In this document: positions 42,732 through 51,803 of the stretch, in pieces
Layout: each line of letters starts with the position of its first letter
Numbering within the stretch: the stretch's first letter is position 1
From: an uncultured Desulfovibrio sp.
Lineage (GTDB): Bacteria; Desulfobacterota; Desulfovibrionia; Desulfovibrionales; Desulfovibrionaceae
Reading direction: 5' to 3'
Assembly: GCF_902477725.1 (NCBI RefSeq)
Contig: NZ_CABSIF010000011.1
Span: 1-64,000 of the forward strand
Length of the DNA: 64,000 bases
Made by a program: the position numbers and the translations under genes
Notes under the pieces: generated by a model
Database searches by the model: none
Told to the model about the DNA's origin: nothing
What the model saw: the letters and a program-made list of their open reading frames with translations, nothing else

Positions 42732-44308
42732 ATGCTGATGCCCTTTGGGCCGCAATGCCGCGCCCACTCCTCAAAGATAGCCCGCGATACAAAGATGGCC
42801 GTAAACATGGAGGCCACGATGCCCAATCCAAGCGTTACGGCAAAGCCACGGATGGGCCCGGTGCCGAACTGGTACAGGATGACGGTCACGATGATGGACG
42901 TGAGGTTGGAGTCTGTAATGGAAATGGCCGCGCGGTCAAAACCCGCGCGCACAGCGGCAAGTGGGGTGAGGCCCAGCCGTATTTCCTCGCGTATGCGCTC
43001 GTAGATCAGCACGTTGGCGTCAACCGCCATACCGATGGTCAAAACGATACCTGCTATGCCCGGCAGCGTCAGGGTTGCGCCAAAAGCGCCCATGCCCGCC
43101 ATAACAATGAGCATGGTAAAGCAGAGCATGACGTCGGCGATGAGGCCGCTCAAACCGTAGTAGATGCCGATGAACAGCACCACGCCCACTGCGCCAACCA
43201 TGGCGGCATGAAGGCCGCTGTCGATGGCTTCCTGACCCAGCGAGGGGCCGACCGTGCGCTCTTCAAGCACGGAGACGGGCGCGGGCAGCGAACCTGCGCG
43301 CAGCACAATGGCAAGATCCTGAGCTTCGGCAGTGGTGAAGCTGCCCGAGATGCTGGCCTTGCCACCGCCGATGCGCTCGCGGATGGAAGGTGCGGAATAC
43401 ACCTTGCCGTCAAGCACAATAGCCATGCGGCGGCCCACGCTTTCACCAGTCACGCGTTCAAAGATACGCGCGCCGCGGGCATTAAAATTCAGGGTGACGT
43501 ACGACTGGTTCATGTTGTCAAAGGCGGGCCGGGCGTCCGACACGTCTTCGCCGGTGAGCATGGCGTCTTTTTCAACAGCGATGAGCGTTTCTTTCTGCTG
43601 CTGGCCGGGGTTTTTCTCCAGCATGGGCAGCGCGATCACGCCAGGGGGCAGCACAGCCTTGCCGGGGTCTACATCCTCGCGCACCAGATGGAACTCGAGG
43701 TGAGCGGTCTGGCCGATGACCTGCACGGCGCGGCGCGGGTCTGAAATACCCGGCAACTGCACCTGAATGCGGTTGCCAGCCTGCTTGCGGATATCGGGTT
43801 CGGCCACGCCAAACTGGTCAATACGGTTGCGGATGGTGCGCAGGGCCTGATCAAGCGAAAGATCTTCAATGCGCTTGACTTCCGCCGGACTAAAACGAGC
43901 CACATAGCGCAACTGGCCCGCTTCGCCAGCCTGGGGTTCGCCCACGCTCAACTGCGGAAAGTGACGGGCCAGCAGCTCGCGGAACTGCGGTTCGTTTTCT
44001 GCGCGCGGCAGAACAAATTCAAGAGCGGTGCCGCCCACCACGCGGGGGCGCAGCACAACAATCTTTTCATCTTCGGCCACGCGGCGCAAATCCTGCCCGG
44101 TCAGGGCCAGCGAATTGCTCACGGCCTTGGCAACGTCAACGCCAAGCGTCAGATGGATGCCGCCCTTGAGGTCAAGGCCGAGATTGATTTTGCTCGACGG
44201 CAGAACGCGCTCAAGAGCTGTTCCCAGATAGGGAACGCTGGGGAGCGCGTAAACAAGGGACAACACAAAAACCATGATGGCTATGGACAAGCGCCAGAGC
44301 AGACCCAT
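42728..44308 (-). CDS. secD: Protein translocase subunit SecD
   Basis: A 526-residue inner membrane protein. TM1 is followed by GLDLKGGIHLTLGVD, a conserved SecD motif. A large periplasmic P1 domain (about 60-350, TIRNRIDQFGVAEPDIRKQ) comes next, then five helices ending with TIGMAVDANVLIYERIREE, the SecD RND motif carrying the proton-relay Asp. AAGGTGAACG precedes the ATG. The stop codon TAG is the first part of the terminal repeat of the adjacent element. In the 226-base gap to yajC a hairpin (about 44352-44378) may tune expression. Confidence 0.95.
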   Translation of the reverse strand: MGLLWRLSIAIMVFVLSLVYALPSVPYLGTALERVLPSSKINLGLDLKGGIHLTLGVDVAKAVSNSLALTGQDLRRVAEDEKIVVLRPRVVGGTALEFVLPRAENEPQFRELLARHFPQLSVGEPQAGEAGQLRYVARFSPAEVKRIEDLSLDQALRTIRNRIDQFGVAEPDIRKQAGNRIQVQLPGISDPRRAVQVIGQTAHLEFHLVREDVDPGKAVLPPGVIALPMLEKNPGQQQKETLIAVEKDAMLTGEDVSDARPAFDNMNQSYVTLNFNARGARIFERVTGESVGRRMAIVLDGKVYSAPSIRERIGGGKASISGSFTTAEAQDLAIVLRAGSLPAPVSVLEERTVGPSLGQEAIDSGLHAAMVGAVGVVLFIGIYYGLSGLIADVMLCFTMLIVMAGMGAFGATLTLPGIAGIVLTIGMAVDANVLIYERIREEIRLGLTPLAAVRAGFDRAAISITDSNLTSIIVTVILYQFGTGPIRGFAVTLGLGIVASMFTAIFVSRAIFEEWARHCGPKGISI

Positions 44309-44534
44309 CGTTCACCTTCCACACAACAGATTAAGCTTTGCCGCAACCGCGCGGCTATCCCCATGAGGGACAGCCGCAGGGCTACCGACAAAGCCGGAAA
44401 CTCCGAAGACCCGAAAATCCGGGCACGTCAAGAGGCAAAAGCCCTTGAGCCGATCCGGCGAGCGCCAGTCCAGCTCATGGGCCATGCACTTTGCCCGCCT
44501 GGCAGAGGCAGACACAAGCCGCAAAAGCGACCTG

Positions 44535-44885
44535 CTACTTTTCTTCCTTGGTGTCCTTGCCGCCCTTGACAGGCACAACGCCGCCGATGGAGCCGCGCGA
44601 AACACGCACCTTGGCTTCGCCGCTCTCAAGAAGCACCTGTTCATCGTCGATCTCAAGAATACGGCCAAGCAGACCGCTTGAGGTCATAACGTGGTCGCCG
44701 CGCTTGAGTTCAGCCAGCATCTGCTTGTGAACCTTGGCCCGCTTCTGCTGGGGACGGATGAGCAGGAACCAGAAAATGACAAACATGACGATGAGGGGCA
44801 GAAACTGCATCAGCATTTCCTGTCCGCTGGCGGGAGCCGCCCCGGCCTGGGGAGTGCCCATGGCATAAGCTAAGGATTCAAACAA
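44535..44885 (-). CDS. yajC: Preprotein translocase subunit YajC
   Basis: A 116-residue protein with one membrane helix (FLPLIVMFVIFWFLLIRPQQKR), followed by the conserved KMLAELKRGDHVMTSSGLLG-type segment and a short beta-rich tail. YajC associates with SecDF. The N terminus carries a Gly/Ala/Pro-rich stretch before the helix. GGAGGTGCG precedes the ATG. It is the first gene of the yajC-secD-secF cluster. Confidence 0.94.
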   Translation of the reverse strand: MFESLAYAMGTPQAGAAPASGQEMLMQFLPLIVMFVIFWFLLIRPQQKRAKVHKQMLAELKRGDHVMTSSGLLGRILEIDDEQVLLESGEAKVRVSRGSIGGVVPVKGGKDTKEEK

Positions 44886-44991
44886 AACGCACCTCCATAG
44901 GGTGTGGGTATAGCATTAAAAAAGTACCACCCGACATCGGCAAGGGCAAAACGTTGCCCTCGCCCGATTTTCGGGCAATGCCAGCGAATTT

Positions 44992-45777
44992 CTATATACG
45001 CTGCGGCGCAATCTTGCAAGCCTTTCCCGTCGCCACTTCGCTGGCAAAGGCCACGGCAATGGCGGCCACGCGCTCGCGGCTTTCCACGTGCGTTGTTGGC
45101 AAATGCCCGCCGTGGGGGCTTGTTACCCGCAAAAGATGCAGCCTCACATCAGCCGCGCCGCACTGTTCAACTAAAAAACTGGAATTGAAAGGCGGGCATA
45201 CGCCATCACTATACAGCTGCACGGCGCACAGCGGCACAGATATCCCGCCAAGAGCCGCCCGCACCCTTTTTTGCGCCAGCGCCAATTGCTGCAAGTGGCT
45301 GTACGAACACAGGGTTTCGTGCCCTTGCCAGGGGGCAACGGCCCTGCTCGCCGCAGACCGTGGCGGCACCCGCCGCACAGGTTGCAAGCGGCTCCACAGG
45401 GGCAGCAGGGGCATGCGCCAGTCGGCAAGAAAAAGGGGATGCAAGCGCCACAAGAAAAGCGGCGTTGCCAGCAGAAGCAGGCCCGCCGGGGCCGGAAGCC
45501 GCCCCTCGGCGGCCTCTACGGCAATATCCAGAGCCAGCAACCCGCCCAGCGAGTACCCCGCCAGCAGCGCGGGGCCGTCTGCGCACTGGTCAAGATAGGC
45601 TGCGCGGGCACAGTCAAGCCACAGCGCGTAGGAGCTTGCCAGATATTCCTTTTCCAAGGCGGCATGCCCCGGCAGCACCGGGCACACGGCAACATGCCCC
45701 GCAGCTTCAAGGGCATCGGCCACAGGGCGCACCTCAAAAGGGCTTCCCGCAAGGCCGTGCAAAACCAGACAACGCAT
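44992..45777 (-). CDS. Alpha/beta hydrolase, esterase/thioesterase type
   Basis: A 261-residue hydrolase if started at 45777; ATG codons at 45792 and 45822 are also in frame and SD evidence is weak for each. The fold opens with CLVLHGLAGSPFEVRPVADAL, an oxyanion HG motif. The nucleophile elbow is GYSLGG (serine), and the C-terminal catalytic His is probably in TSPHGGHLP. It is similar in plan to carboxylesterase or lysophospholipase-like enzymes. Substrate unknown. It is divergent from the deaminase gene. Confidence 0.82.
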   Translation of the reverse strand: MRCLVLHGLAGSPFEVRPVADALEAAGHVAVCPVLPGHAALEKEYLASSYALWLDCARAAYLDQCADGPALLAGYSLGGLLALDIAVEAAEGRLPAPAGLLLLATPLFLWRLHPLFLADWRMPLLPLWSRLQPVRRVPPRSAASRAVAPWQGHETLCSYSHLQQLALAQKRVRAALGGISVPLCAVQLYSDGVCPPFNSSFLVEQCGAADVRLHLLRVTSPHGGHLPTTHVESRERVAAIAVAFASEVATGKACKIAPQRI

Positions 45778-45898
45778 GCTGTTCACCGTCATTCCACCCG
45801 GTGCGGCAAGGGATCTTGCCAAGCGCGAGCCAGGGAGCTACACCTGAAATATCGCGTCATTAATAGAGATATTACGCCAACCTGTCTGCGGAGAAACC

Positions 45899-47218
45899 AT
45901 GCACCACTGTGACACATTGCTCCATGCCGCCTGCATCGTCACACAAGACGAGCAGCGCCGCGTTATAGAAAAGGGCTCTCTGGCCATCGACAAGGGACTG
46001 ATTGCCGCAGTCGGACCCACCGCCGAGATTGTCCAGAACTGGCAGTCCGCCAACACTCTGCACCTTGAAAACATGCTCGTTCTGCCGGGCCTCGTCAACG
46101 CCCACACCCATGCGGCCATGACCTTTCTGCGCGGCCTTGCCGATGACATGCCGCTCATGGACTGGCTGAACCAGCGTATCTTCCCAGTGGAGCAAAAACT
46201 GACGCCGGAAATGGTGCGCCTGGGCAGCCTGCTTGGCTACGCGGAAATGCTGCGCACGGGCACCACTGCCTGTGTGGACATGTACCTTTTTGAAGAGTCG
46301 GTCTTTGAGGCCGCCGACACGGCAGGCCTGCGCTGTCTGGGCGGCGAAGCGGTTTTTGCCTTTCCCTCTGCGGCTTTCCCGGGGCCGGAAGCAGCGCTTG
46401 ACGCCACCCGCGCTCTGGCGGAAAAATATCGCAATCACGACCGCCTGCGTGTGGCCGTGAACCCGCACAGCGTCTACACCACCACACCGGAAATCCTGAC
46501 CGCCTGCCGCGACCTCGCGCAGGAGCTTGCCCTGCCCCTGCACATTCATCTGGCGGAAACCCCGTCAGAAACGCAGATATGCCTGTCTGCCCAGGAAAAA
46601 AGGCCAACGGAATACTGCCGCAGCCTCGGCCTGCTTGACGTGCCTTGCACCCTTGCCCATGTGGTGGATGTGACCTCGGCGGAGCTTGACCTGCTGGCCC
46701 GGCAAAAGGCCGTGGTGGCCCACAATCCTTCGTCCAATATGAAGCTGGCCTCAGGTGCTGCTCCTGTGACGGCCATGCTGGCGCGTGGCATGCACGTGGG
46801 CCTTGGCACAGATGGCGCTGCCAGCAACAACCGGCTGAACATGTTTTCTGAAATGGGCCGTGCCGCCCTGCTGCACAAGCTCACGGGCCTTGACCCTACC
46901 CTGCTGCCAGCCGGGCAGGTTCTGGATATGGCGACCCTCGGCGGCGCTGCCGCCATGCACGATGAGCGCCTTGGCTCGCTGGCCCCTGGCAAGGCAGCCG
47001 ACTGCGTGGCCCTTGACCTCAGCGAACCAAACCTGCAACCCATGTATAATGAAGTGTCGCACCTTGTGTACGCGGCCACGGGCATGGAAACCCGCATGAC
47101 CATGGTGGGCGGCGAGGTGCTGTATCAGGACGGACGCTTTACCCGCTTCGACTATCCCGCCCTGTGCGAAGAAATACGTAACGTGCGCCGCTTTGTGCTA
47201 CAGGTTTCGGGTGCATAG
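45899..47218 (+). CDS. mtaD: Amidohydrolase: 5-methylthioadenosine/S-adenosylhomocysteine deaminase type
   Basis: A 439-residue metal-dependent deaminase of the MtaD/TrzN/AtzA class. Metal ligands are visible in NAHTHAAM, HIHLAET, LAHVVD and GLGTDGAASNN. Members deaminate S-adenosylhomocysteine, methylthioadenosine or related adenosyl compounds to inosyl products; some act as aminodeoxyfutalosine deaminases in menaquinone synthesis, which is a real alternative here. GGAGAAACC precedes the ATG. Monocistronic, with a strong terminator behind. Confidence 0.85.
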   Translation: MHHCDTLLHAACIVTQDEQRRVIEKGSLAIDKGLIAAVGPTAEIVQNWQSANTLHLENMLVLPGLVNAHTHAAMTFLRGLADDMPLMDWLNQRIFPVEQKLTPEMVRLGSLLGYAEMLRTGTTACVDMYLFEESVFEAADTAGLRCLGGEAVFAFPSAAFPGPEAALDATRALAEKYRNHDRLRVAVNPHSVYTTTPEILTACRDLAQELALPLHIHLAETPSETQICLSAQEKRPTEYCRSLGLLDVPCTLAHVVDVTSAELDLLARQKAVVAHNPSSNMKLASGAAPVTAMLARGMHVGLGTDGAASNNRLNMFSEMGRAALLHKLTGLDPTLLPAGQVLDMATLGGAAAMHDERLGSLAPGKAADCVALDLSEPNLQPMYNEVSHLVYAATGMETRMTMVGGEVLYQDGRFTRFDYPALCEEIRNVRRFVLQVSGA

Positions 47219-47240
47219 CCTTTTTTTATTTGTATATGCC

Positions 47241-47274
47241 AAAGGGCCGCCCCGGATTACGGAGCGGCCCTTTT
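47241..47274. terminator. Intrinsic terminator between mtaD-like gene and dehydratase
   Basis: AAAGGGCCGC pairs with GCGGCCCTTT across a 13-base loop and ends in TTTT. It may serve both convergent genes. Confidence 0.92.
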
Positions 47275-47298
47275 CATTATCAAGGCTCTATGGAGCTG

Positions 47299-49269
47299 TT
47301 ACATGCCCAGGGCTTTTTTACCAGCCTCGAGCACTGTGACAATCTTGTCCACATCATACACGCTGCCGCCCCAGGTGCCGCCGCTCACGGCCTGCAAGGC
47401 CGCCCACAGGCGGGTGTCGTCAGGCAGGGCGGGCGCGGGCTTGAGGCCGGGGTGCGTTTCGCGCCCGGCAAGCACCTTGGCACCTTCCTCGGGCGTGAGG
47501 GGGTGCAGCGGGTCAGTGCCTATAAAGTTGACACGGCCTTCCAGCTTGTTGCAGTCCACGACCATTTCCACAATATCGCCGTCGCGCAGTTTGGAAACAG
47601 GGCCGCCCACCAGTGCTTCCGGCCCGATATGGCCAACGCACGCGCCAGTGGAGACGCCGGAGAAACGCGCGTCCGTCAGCAGGCACACATACTTGCCATA
47701 TGACAGGTGCTTGAGCGCCGAGGTAAGCTGATAGGTTTCTTCCATACCGGTGCCGCAGGGGCCGCCGCCGATAACCACCAGCATATCGCCCTTTTCGATT
47801 TTTCCGGCCTTGATGGCCTTGATGGCGTCAGGCTCGGCGGTGAAAACCTTGATGGCCGCAGTGTGCCGATACACTCCGTCAGCATCGATAACCGAGGGGT
47901 CAATGGCCGTGGACTTGATGACCGAACCCTCGGGCGCAATGTTGCCCACGGGGAAGGTAATGGTGGAGGTCAGGCCGCGCTCCTTGGCGCGGGCGGGCGA
48001 CATGATCACATCGTCCGGCTCCACGTTGTCCAGCTCCTTGAGCATGCGGCGGAAATGCGCGCGGCGTTCGCTCTTTTCCCACCATTCAAGATTTTCGCCC
48101 ACGGTGTGACCGGTGACAGTGAGGGCGTCCAGGTGCAGCAGGCCGAGATCGCGCAGATGCAGCATGACTTCCGGCACGCCGCCCGCCATAAAGGCGCGGA
48201 CAGTGGGATGATACACAGGGCCGTTGGGCAGCACGCTGACCAGACGGGGGGCCTTGCTGTTCACGCGCGCCCAGTCTTCCACCGTGGGACGGTGACAACC
48301 GCCCGCATGGGCAATGGCGGGCAGATGCAGCAGCAGGTTGGTGGACCCGCCAAAGGCCGCATGCACCATCATGGCGTTTTCAATGGCCTTGTCGGTGATG
48401 ATATCCTTGATGGTGATGCCTTTTTTCAGCAGGCCCATCACGGCCTTGGCCGACTGACGGCCCACTTCCACCCACACGGGTTCGCCAGAGGGGGCAAGGG
48501 CCGTGTGCGGCAGGGCCAGACCAAGGCCTTCGGCCACAACCTGCGAGGTTCCGGCCGTGCCAAGGAACTGGCAGCCGCCACCGGCGGAACCGCAGGCGCG
48601 GCAGCCAAGGCGGGCTGCGTCTTCAAGGCTCAGCTCGTTGTTGGAATAACGCGCGCCGATGGTCTGCACCTTGCCGAGGTCTTCACCATCGGTGGGGGGC
48701 AAGGTCGAACCGCCGGGCACGAGTACGCAGGGCAGGTCGTGCATGGAGGCCAGGGCCATCATGGTTGCGGGCAGGCCCTTGTCGCAGCTGGCAACGCCGA
48801 TTACAGCGCCAACGGTGGGCAGGGAACGGATCTGCCTGCGGAAAACCATGGCCGCATCGTTACGGAAGGGAAGGGAATCATACATGCCGGTTGTGCCCTG
48901 AGTGCGTCCGTCGCAGGGGTCGGTCACGTATGAGGCAAAAGGTACGCCCTTCTGCTGTTTGATCTCCTTGCTGGCGGCGGAAATCTGCAAACCCAGCTCC
49001 CAGTGGCCGACGTGCAGGCCCAGGGCATCGGGGGTGCCGTCATCGTTGCGCTTGCCGCCAAGGGTGCTGATGATCAGCACGTTGGGGCCAAGAATATCTT
49101 CGGGCTTCCAGCCCATACCCGCATCCAGGGTCATGCCGAAAATATCGCCGCAGGGCAGCTCGCGCAGCATGTCGCCAGTGAGCGGCAGCGAACCCTTGGG
49201 GCCGGAAGCGTGGGTCTTTATATCATATACATCGTTCTGCGGATTGGCGTAAATATCTGCAATGGACAT
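47299..49269 (-). CDS. yjhG: Aldonic acid dehydratase, YjhG/YagF (IlvD/Edd) family
   Basis: A 656-residue iron-sulfur dehydratase, almost the exact length of E. coli YjhG/YagF. Visible family motifs are SDPCDGRTQGTTGM-like (TDPCDGRTQGTTGMYDSLP), VASCDKGLPATMMALAS, CRACGSAGGGCQFLGTAGTS and VLPNGPVYHPTV. The Cys residues in the first three bind the cluster. E. coli relatives dehydrate D-xylonate to 2-keto-3-deoxy-xylonate. The ATG at 49269 matches the family N terminus (SIADIYANPQNDVYDIKTHA); the longer frame is rejected. It is the last gene of the minus-strand operon with an aldolase and a GntP permease. Confidence 0.9.
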   Translation of the reverse strand: MSIADIYANPQNDVYDIKTHASGPKGSLPLTGDMLRELPCGDIFGMTLDAGMGWKPEDILGPNVLIISTLGGKRNDDGTPDALGLHVGHWELGLQISAASKEIKQQKGVPFASYVTDPCDGRTQGTTGMYDSLPFRNDAAMVFRRQIRSLPTVGAVIGVASCDKGLPATMMALASMHDLPCVLVPGGSTLPPTDGEDLGKVQTIGARYSNNELSLEDAARLGCRACGSAGGGCQFLGTAGTSQVVAEGLGLALPHTALAPSGEPVWVEVGRQSAKAVMGLLKKGITIKDIITDKAIENAMMVHAAFGGSTNLLLHLPAIAHAGGCHRPTVEDWARVNSKAPRLVSVLPNGPVYHPTVRAFMAGGVPEVMLHLRDLGLLHLDALTVTGHTVGENLEWWEKSERRAHFRRMLKELDNVEPDDVIMSPARAKERGLTSTITFPVGNIAPEGSVIKSTAIDPSVIDADGVYRHTAAIKVFTAEPDAIKAIKAGKIEKGDMLVVIGGGPCGTGMEETYQLTSALKHLSYGKYVCLLTDARFSGVSTGACVGHIGPEALVGGPVSKLRDGDIVEMVVDCNKLEGRVNFIGTDPLHPLTPEEGAKVLAGRETHPGLKPAPALPDDTRLWAALQAVSGGTWGGSVYDVDKIVTVLEAGKKALGM

Positions 49270-49421
49270 AGCATACTCTCTTTGTTGAGAAGTTGCCGGT
49301 TTCAGCGGGCGGCCAGAGGGAAGGCCGCCCTTTGCATCCTTATAGCGCACCTGAAACCGAGACGGCGTCAGCGTAACCAACGCCGATTGCTCCATCTGGG
49401 GCATTTCACGCAGGAAGTGCC

Positions 49422-50300
49422 CTAAAAGCCGCGCATGAATTCCCGCACGGCAAACATCTGGGCAGAGGTTGCCTCCTGATAGGGGGACGCAACCGTGGCA
49501 GAGGCAAAAATGCCCGCATCCACAAGCAGGCCTTTCATGGCCGCCATGAAGGGCGAGGAGAATCCGTACACGCCCACAATGCGGTTGAACAACTGCTGAT
49601 ACTTCATGGTGCCGTCAAAATCACGGGCCTTCATGGCATCGCGCCAGGCCACGCACAGGTCGGGCCGCACGTTGGACACAGCCGCAATGCAGCCATCGCC
49701 GCCAGCCAGAACGTTTGACGCAAAGTTATGGTCAAAGCCGCTCAGCACTTCAAACGAGGGGATGTTGCCCTTGACGGTCTGGATAAGCTCCACCGTGTGC
49801 GCCATGTCGGGGATGGTGTCCTTGATGCCCACAATGTTGGGATAGCGGCGCGCGAGTTCAAGCACCACGCTGGGCGAGATGCTGTATCCGGTGCGGTCGG
49901 GGTAGTTATAGATGTACACCTTGCCGCGCACCTGCTCCGCCACAGCGCCAAAGTAGCTCATCACATCCGCATCGGTGAGGGCAAAATACCACGGCCCCAC
50001 CACCATCACGCCGTCCGCGCCCTGCTCAAAAGCAAAGTTGGACATGGCGACGCATTCTTCAACCCGCATGTCGCCAGTGCCGATCAGCACCTGCATGCGG
50101 CGGTCGATATGCTTGATGGCCGCAGAAATCAGGCTCTTGCGTTCCTCAACAGAAAGATGCGGAAATTCACCGGAACTGCCGAATATGGCCGCGCCGTCAA
50201 TACCGGCATTGATAAGAAAGTCGTAGTGCTTGAGGCACGACTGCACGTCGATTTCTGTTTTGCTTTTCAGCGCGGTAAGTGTGGGCGTTATATATTTCAT
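49422..50300 (-). CDS. yjhH: DapA-family aldolase (YagE/YjhH-like 2-keto-3-deoxy acid aldolase)
   Basis: A 292-residue TIM-barrel class I aldolase. FGSSGEFPHLSVEER gives the substrate-carboxylate loop, YNYPDRTGYSIS the catalytic Tyr, and NIVGIKDTIPD the Schiff-base Lys. Neighbouring dehydratase and permease genes indicate cleavage of 2-keto-3-deoxy-aldonate to pyruvate and an aldehyde (glycolaldehyde if the substrate is D-xylonate), not lysine synthesis. Two adjacent ATG codons follow GGAGATT; the second (50300) has better spacing. Confidence 0.88.
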   Translation of the reverse strand: MKYITPTLTALKSKTEIDVQSCLKHYDFLINAGIDGAAIFGSSGEFPHLSVEERKSLISAAIKHIDRRMQVLIGTGDMRVEECVAMSNFAFEQGADGVMVVGPWYFALTDADVMSYFGAVAEQVRGKVYIYNYPDRTGYSISPSVVLELARRYPNIVGIKDTIPDMAHTVELIQTVKGNIPSFEVLSGFDHNFASNVLAGGDGCIAAVSNVRPDLCVAWRDAMKARDFDGTMKYQQLFNRIVGVYGFSSPFMAAMKGLLVDAGIFASATVASPYQEATSAQMFAVREFMRGF

Positions 50301-50321
50301 CATAATCTCCGTATAGCTCAG

Positions 50322-51656
50322 TTAGATAACAAACGAGGCCAGGTAGCAGAATATCGCCGTAATGATCGACACAATGCAGCCGGACAACGTGAAGGACATA
50401 TACATGTCTTTGACCGACATGTTCAAAAATTCGCGGAAGAACCAGAAGCCGGAGTCCGTAACGTGCGACCAGCCGATGGCCCCAGCGCCGATGGAAATGC
50501 ACATGAGCGCAGGGTCAACAGGATGCACGGCCAGCACGGGGCTGATAAAGCCCGCAGCCGTCATCATGGCGACGGTGGCGCTGCCCAATGCAAAGCGCAT
50601 GATGGACGCAATGAGCCAGGCCATGATGACCGGGTGCATGTTGAGCGTGACCAGTACGTCCTTGAGAACGTTACCCATGCCGGAATCCATGATGACCTTG
50701 TTGAAGCTGCCCGCAGCGCCAATGACCAGCAGGATGGAAACCATGGGCAGGAGCGATTTGTCGCAGAAACCGCTCAGTTCAATGGAGCTGAAGCCCCGCT
50801 TCACGCCGAGGAAGATCAGTGAAGCCACGGCGGAAATGAACAGGGCGATCACAGGATGGCCCAAAAATTCTACCAGGGGCATGTAGGCTGCATCCTTGCT
50901 GGAAGAAAATTCCACCACGGTCTTGCCGATCATCAGGATCAGCGGCAGCAGGGTCAGCAGCAGGGTTCCGCCAAAATTGGGCAAATCACGGCCATCCTTG
51001 CTGATAACGGTGGTAACGGCCCCTTCAGGCAGCGGCACAATGATGCGCTTGCTGATGTACTTGGCAAAGATGGGGCCGCCGATGACGGCGCCGGGCACCA
51101 CCAGGATGAGGCCGTAAAGAATCACCTTGCCCACATCGGCGTTCAGTTCCTTGGCAATGGCCATGGCGGCGGGGTGCGGCGGCACAACGCAGTGCACAAC
51201 CAGCAGGCCAGTGTAGAGAGAAAGCGCCACCAGCAGGATGGAAAGCTTGGATTCCTTGGAAATGGAGAAGGCCAGGGGCATCAAGAGCACCATGCCCACC
51301 TGGGCAAACACGGGGATGCCGCAAATGTAGCCGATGATGAGCATGGCCCAATAGGCCTTGGTCTGACCAAAAACGCCAATAAGCGATTTGGCAAGCCGCT
51401 GTGCGCCGCCCGAAACCTCGAGCATTTTGCCCATGAACGCGCCCAACGCGAGGATGGGGGCCAGAAAGCCCAGGGTATTGCCCATGCCCTTTTCAATGGA
51501 CGAGCCAATGGCACCCAGGGGCATACCGCTGGCAATCCCCAAAAAGGCGCAGGCGGCCATCAACGCCAAAAATGCATGAACCCTGTAACGCACGCACAGC
51601 ACCACAATGCCGACGATCGTTACGCCAAGAATAATCAGAGCACCCGTTGTTCCCAT
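50322..51656 (-). CDS. GntP-family aldonate/gluconate:H+ symporter
   Basis: A 444-residue permease with about 12 helices and the GntP hallmarks VVPPHPAAMAIAKEL, IGGPIFAKYISKR and AGSFNKVIMDSGMG. It is the first gene of the operon and equivalent in position to the yjhF transporter gene of the E. coli yjh cluster. GAGGG precedes the ATG. The IclR-type operator lies 35 bases upstream of the start. Confidence 0.92.
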   Translation of the reverse strand: MGTTGALIILGVTIVGIVVLCVRYRVHAFLALMAACAFLGIASGMPLGAIGSSIEKGMGNTLGFLAPILALGAFMGKMLEVSGGAQRLAKSLIGVFGQTKAYWAMLIIGYICGIPVFAQVGMVLLMPLAFSISKESKLSILLVALSLYTGLLVVHCVVPPHPAAMAIAKELNADVGKVILYGLILVVPGAVIGGPIFAKYISKRIIVPLPEGAVTTVISKDGRDLPNFGGTLLLTLLPLILMIGKTVVEFSSSKDAAYMPLVEFLGHPVIALFISAVASLIFLGVKRGFSSIELSGFCDKSLLPMVSILLVIGAAGSFNKVIMDSGMGNVLKDVLVTLNMHPVIMAWLIASIMRFALGSATVAMMTAAGFISPVLAVHPVDPALMCISIGAGAIGWSHVTDSGFWFFREFLNMSVKDMYMSFTLSGCIVSIITAIFCYLASFVI

Positions 51657-51690
51657 TTGGTCACCCTCTTTTCAGGATTGCAGCCATTTG

Positions 51691-51723
51691 TTTGTATATA
51701 CGAACTCAATACGTAAATACAAA
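51691..51723. promoter_or_regulatory. Palindromic operator in the divergent permease/IclR region
   Basis: TTTGTATATACG (51691-51702) and CGTAAATACAAA (51712-51723) form an inverted repeat with one mismatch and a 9-base spacer. Shorter TTGTTTGT and ACAAACAA arms just outside extend the symmetry. It is the only strong palindrome in the 147-base divergent region, so it is the likely site for the adjacent IclR regulator controlling both directions. Confidence 0.78.
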
Positions 51724-51803
51724 CTATACGGACAAACAATCTGCGTCAAGCATCCCCCTGACCCTTTCTTGAAAAAATTGCTTTTCCGTGCAAAACACAG
51801 GTC

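Noticed and set aside
42601..42831. 76-codon minus-strand frame over the secD/secF element
   Set aside because: It overlaps the secD 3' end and the structured element; the frame is incidental.
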